Assembly: GCA_902785605.1 (NCBI GenBank)
Contig: CACZZL010000004.1
Location: forward strand, 1-64,000
Length of the DNA stretch: 64,000 nucleotides
Origin: an uncultured Bacteroidales bacterium
Lineage (GTDB): Bacteria > Bacteroidota > Bacteroidia > Bacteroidales > Paludibacteraceae
Direction of reading: 5' to 3'
Shown here: piece by piece, positions 62,450 to 64,000 of the stretch
Layout of the letters: each line of letters opens with the position of its first letter
Position numbering within the stretch: the first letter of the stretch is position 1
Program-made: the position numbers and the translations under genes
Notes under the pieces: generated by a model
Told to the model about the DNA's origin: nothing
Database searches by the model: none
The model's input: only the letters and a program-made list of their open reading frames with translations

Positions 62450-63107
62450 TGCCTGCTACACAAATTACGATTTCCCCTTTGGGTGGGGTGGTTTTGAAAT
62501 GTTGTATCAATTCTGCCAGGGTGCCGCGCACGGTTTCTTCATGCACCTTACTGATCTCACGGGTGACAGACGCTTTGCGTTCTTCGGTACAAACAGCGGC
62601 TAACTGCTCCAGAGTCTTGACAAGCCGGAAGGGCGATTCGTAGATGATGAACGTCTCGTCCAAAGCTGCCAAGTACTGCAGACGGGTCTGACGACCTTTC
62701 TTCTGCGGCAGGAACCCTTCAAAATAGAAGTGGTTGTTGGGCAGTCCGCTGTCCACCAATGCCGGCACGAAGGCCGTAGCCCCGGGCAGACACTGGATCT
62801 CAATATCCGCTTCCGAAGCAGCTCTGACCAGGAAGAAGCCCGGGTCGCTGATAGCCGGCGTACCGGCATCGGAGATGAGGGCGATGTTTGCTCCAGCTTT
62901 GAGCCGCTCTACGATATCGGCGCTCGTCTCGTGCTCGTTGAACTTATGATGGCTCTTGAGCGGGGTGTGGATATCGAAATGCTGCAGCAGCACGCCACTG
63001 GTGCGTGTGTCTTCGGCCAGTATCAAATCAACCGATTTGAGTACTTCTATAGCGCGGAACGTCATGTCCTGCAAGTTGCCGACCGGTGTGGGAACGATGT
63101 ATAGCAT
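62442..63107 (-). CDS. rsmI: 16S rRNA (cytidine1402-2'-O)-methyltransferase RsmI
   Basis: A 221-residue SAM-dependent methyltransferase of the tetrapyrrole-methylase fold. It shows VPTPVGNLQDMTFRAIEVL near the start, ILAEDTRTSGVLLQHF, SDAGTPAISDPG near residue 81, GATAFVPALVDSGLP and the C-terminal GEIVICVAG. Full length lacks only the C-terminal extension present in some bacteria. Its start lies within a heptamer array. Confidence 0.95.
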   Translation of the reverse strand: MLYIVPTPVGNLQDMTFRAIEVLKSVDLILAEDTRTSGVLLQHFDIHTPLKSHHKFNEHETSADIVERLKAGANIALISDAGTPAISDPGFFLVRAASEADIEIQCLPGATAFVPALVDSGLPNNHFYFEGFLPQKKGRQTRLQYLAALDETFIIYESPFRLVKTLEQLAAVCTEERKASVTREISKVHEETVRGTLAELIQHFKTTPPKGEIVICVAGNE

Positions 63108-63132
63108 TCAGTATTCAGTGTTCAGTGTTCAG
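63105..63132. repeat. Four-unit heptamer array upstream of rsmI
   Basis: Units cattcag, tattcag, tgttcag twice, covering the rsmI start codon and, on the other side, the stop and last codons of the coiled-coil gene. Confidence 0.9.
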
Positions 63133-63707
63133 CCAAATCTCCGGTGCAGGGTTACAAGGAACTGTTGGTAGGTGCTGCTCTCAGCGTCCCAGCCGAACTG
63201 ACCAATGTATTGCAGGGCCTCGTCGAACGAACCCAGTTCATTGAGCTCGGTCAGCGTGCGTTGCATCAACTCGGCGTTCTGGCCGAACAACTCACGTTGG
63301 TACAGGAAACGGTCGCCGAGCGAGATGGCCTGACGGATATCATCGACCGGCTTACCGTACAGCATCGCCTTTGGCGAAGCGGGTTCTTCCTTCGGCTCCT
63401 CTTTAACAGGCTCCTCTACAACCGGAGCAGGTTCTTCTACTACCGGCTGAGGCTCTTCTTTTACCGGCTTCTCGACGATCACCTCTTTGATGACCTCTAC
63501 CGGTTTTTCCACCACCACTTCCTTGATGACTTCGACCGGTTTCTCCACGATCTTCTCTACCACTTGCGGCTCGGCAGCGGGGCGGCTCTTGAGTTCTTCC
63601 ACTTCCGCCTCCAGCGATGCGATCACCGCTTCGTTGGTTTGTTGCGCCTCTTCCAACGCGGCAATGCGCGCTTCGAGAGACTCAAAGTATTTGATTACTT
63701 CTTCCAT
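63129..63707 (-). CDS. Coiled-coil/Pro-Glu-Val repeat protein of unknown function
   Basis: A 192-residue protein. Residues 1-42 form a coiled coil (EEVIKYFESLEARIAALEEAQQTNEAVIASLEAEVEEL). Residues about 48-110 are charged repeats built on EKPVEVIKEV with a 12-residue period, likely extended. The C-terminal 75 residues (DDIRQAISLGDRFLYQRELFGQNAELMQRTLTELNEL) form a conserved-looking helical domain. No signal peptide or membrane segment. The function is not recognised. Confidence 0.7.
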   Translation of the reverse strand: MEEVIKYFESLEARIAALEEAQQTNEAVIASLEAEVEELKSRPAAEPQVVEKIVEKPVEVIKEVVVEKPVEVIKEVIVEKPVKEEPQPVVEEPAPVVEEPVKEEPKEEPASPKAMLYGKPVDDIRQAISLGDRFLYQRELFGQNAELMQRTLTELNELGSFDEALQYIGQFGWDAESSTYQQFLVTLHRRFG

Positions 63708-63710
63708 GTC

Positions 63711-63745
63711 AATGGTACATTGTAAATGAATAGATGGTAAATTAC
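63711..63745. repeat. Five-unit heptamer array at the transporter/coiled-coil gene junction
   Basis: Units aatggta, cattgta, aatgaat, agatggt, aaattac, from 4 nt upstream of the coiled-coil gene start to the stop codon of the transporter. Degenerate but in phase. Confidence 0.65.
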
Positions 63746-64000
63746 TTTGTTGCGTCTTCCAGTTTACGCATAATTGCGAACATGAAGATAGCAGCTACCA
63801 GACATACTCCCAAGAATACGCACCAAACGGCCCAAACAGGAATATTGCCCCACAAATAACCGCCTACACCAACCAGTTTGTTACCGATGGCGGTAGCTAC
63901 GAACCAACCACCCATCATCAAACCTTTGTATTTGGGAGGTGCCACTTTGCTGACAAACGAAATACCCATCGGGCTGAGCAACAACTCAGCGAAGGTTAAA
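63742..64000 (-). CDS. POT-family (proton-dependent oligopeptide) transporter, C-terminal fragment
   Basis: The visible 85 residues (LTFAELLLSPMGISFVSKVAPPKYKG, then MMGGWFVATAIGNKLVG and two more hydrophobic segments) match the last membrane helices of bacterial di/tripeptide symporters. E-L-x-x-S-P-M-G is a POT hallmark near the C-terminal bundle. The gene continues beyond the right edge. It would take up peptides made by the secreted peptidases. Confidence 0.85.
   Translation of the reverse strand, partial: LTFAELLLSPMGISFVSKVAPPKYKGLMMGGWFVATAIGNKLVGVGGYLWGNIPVWAVWCVFLGVCLVAAIFMFAIMRKLEDATK

Overview
The window looks like chromosomal DNA of an uncultured gut or rumen Bacteroidales bacterium. 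The support is the Bacteroidota promoter form (TTTG, a 19-20 nt gap, then TAnnTTTG) seen at least ten times, the absence of obvious Shine-Dalgarno leaders, many lipoproteins with S/A-C lipoboxes, and Bacteroidales-style genes (Wzi capsule protein, FKBP lipoproteins, M6 peptidases, GH28/DUF4861 pectin genes, large secreted repeat proteins sharing a C-terminal tail). No insertion sequence, prophage, rRNA or CRISPR array was found.

Layout. 1-0.9 kb: end of a beta-carbonic anhydrase and an SDR-type epimerase. 1.0-7.0 kb: tRNA-Asp and an RND efflux operon in which the inner-membrane pump is fused in frame to its outer-membrane channel. 7.2-19.4 kb (+): dtd, a MacAB-TolC-like export operon, a short GldA-like ATPase, ruvB, grpE, dnaJ and an outer-membrane beta-barrel protein. 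19.3-31.8 kb (-): a tightly packed, mostly overlapping 12-gene run for envelope work (mlaE, mlaF, an M6 peptidase with a separate small prodomain-like protein, xth, lptB, an LtaS-like phosphotransferase, a Kelch lipoprotein, Wzi, two glycosyltransferases, O-antigen ligase). 32-53.4 kb: secreted proteins (SGNH esterase, M6 peptidase, giant repeat proteins) sharing a C-terminal tail of about 25 residues, with an S26-like peptidase, a PqqD-like protein, a RhuM/Bro-N pair and a 44-residue peptide gene. 53.5-64 kb (-): pectin genes (GH28, DUF4861), truA, two flippases, two FKBP isomerases, ribE, rsmI, a coiled-coil protein and the end of a POT peptide transporter.

The most unusual signal is structural. 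At least a dozen gene junctions, and several coding regions, carry a short degenerate tandem array, usually about five units of 7 bp (sometimes 8, 9 or 11 bp). Unit sequences differ between loci, with a few families reused. These arrays fill intergenic gaps, form stop codons and C-terminal tails, bridge the pump-channel fusion, and in an 11-bp form encode most of the N-terminal leader of a 2183-residue secreted protein.

How it fits together. The cell appears to build a complex LPS/capsule surface (Oag ligase, Wzi, LptB, Mla, flippases), exports pectin-active enzymes and peptidases to that surface, and imports the products (POT transporter). The shared tail on six exported proteins suggests one common sorting or anchoring route, perhaps related to type IX secretion, but no secretion machinery lies in this window.
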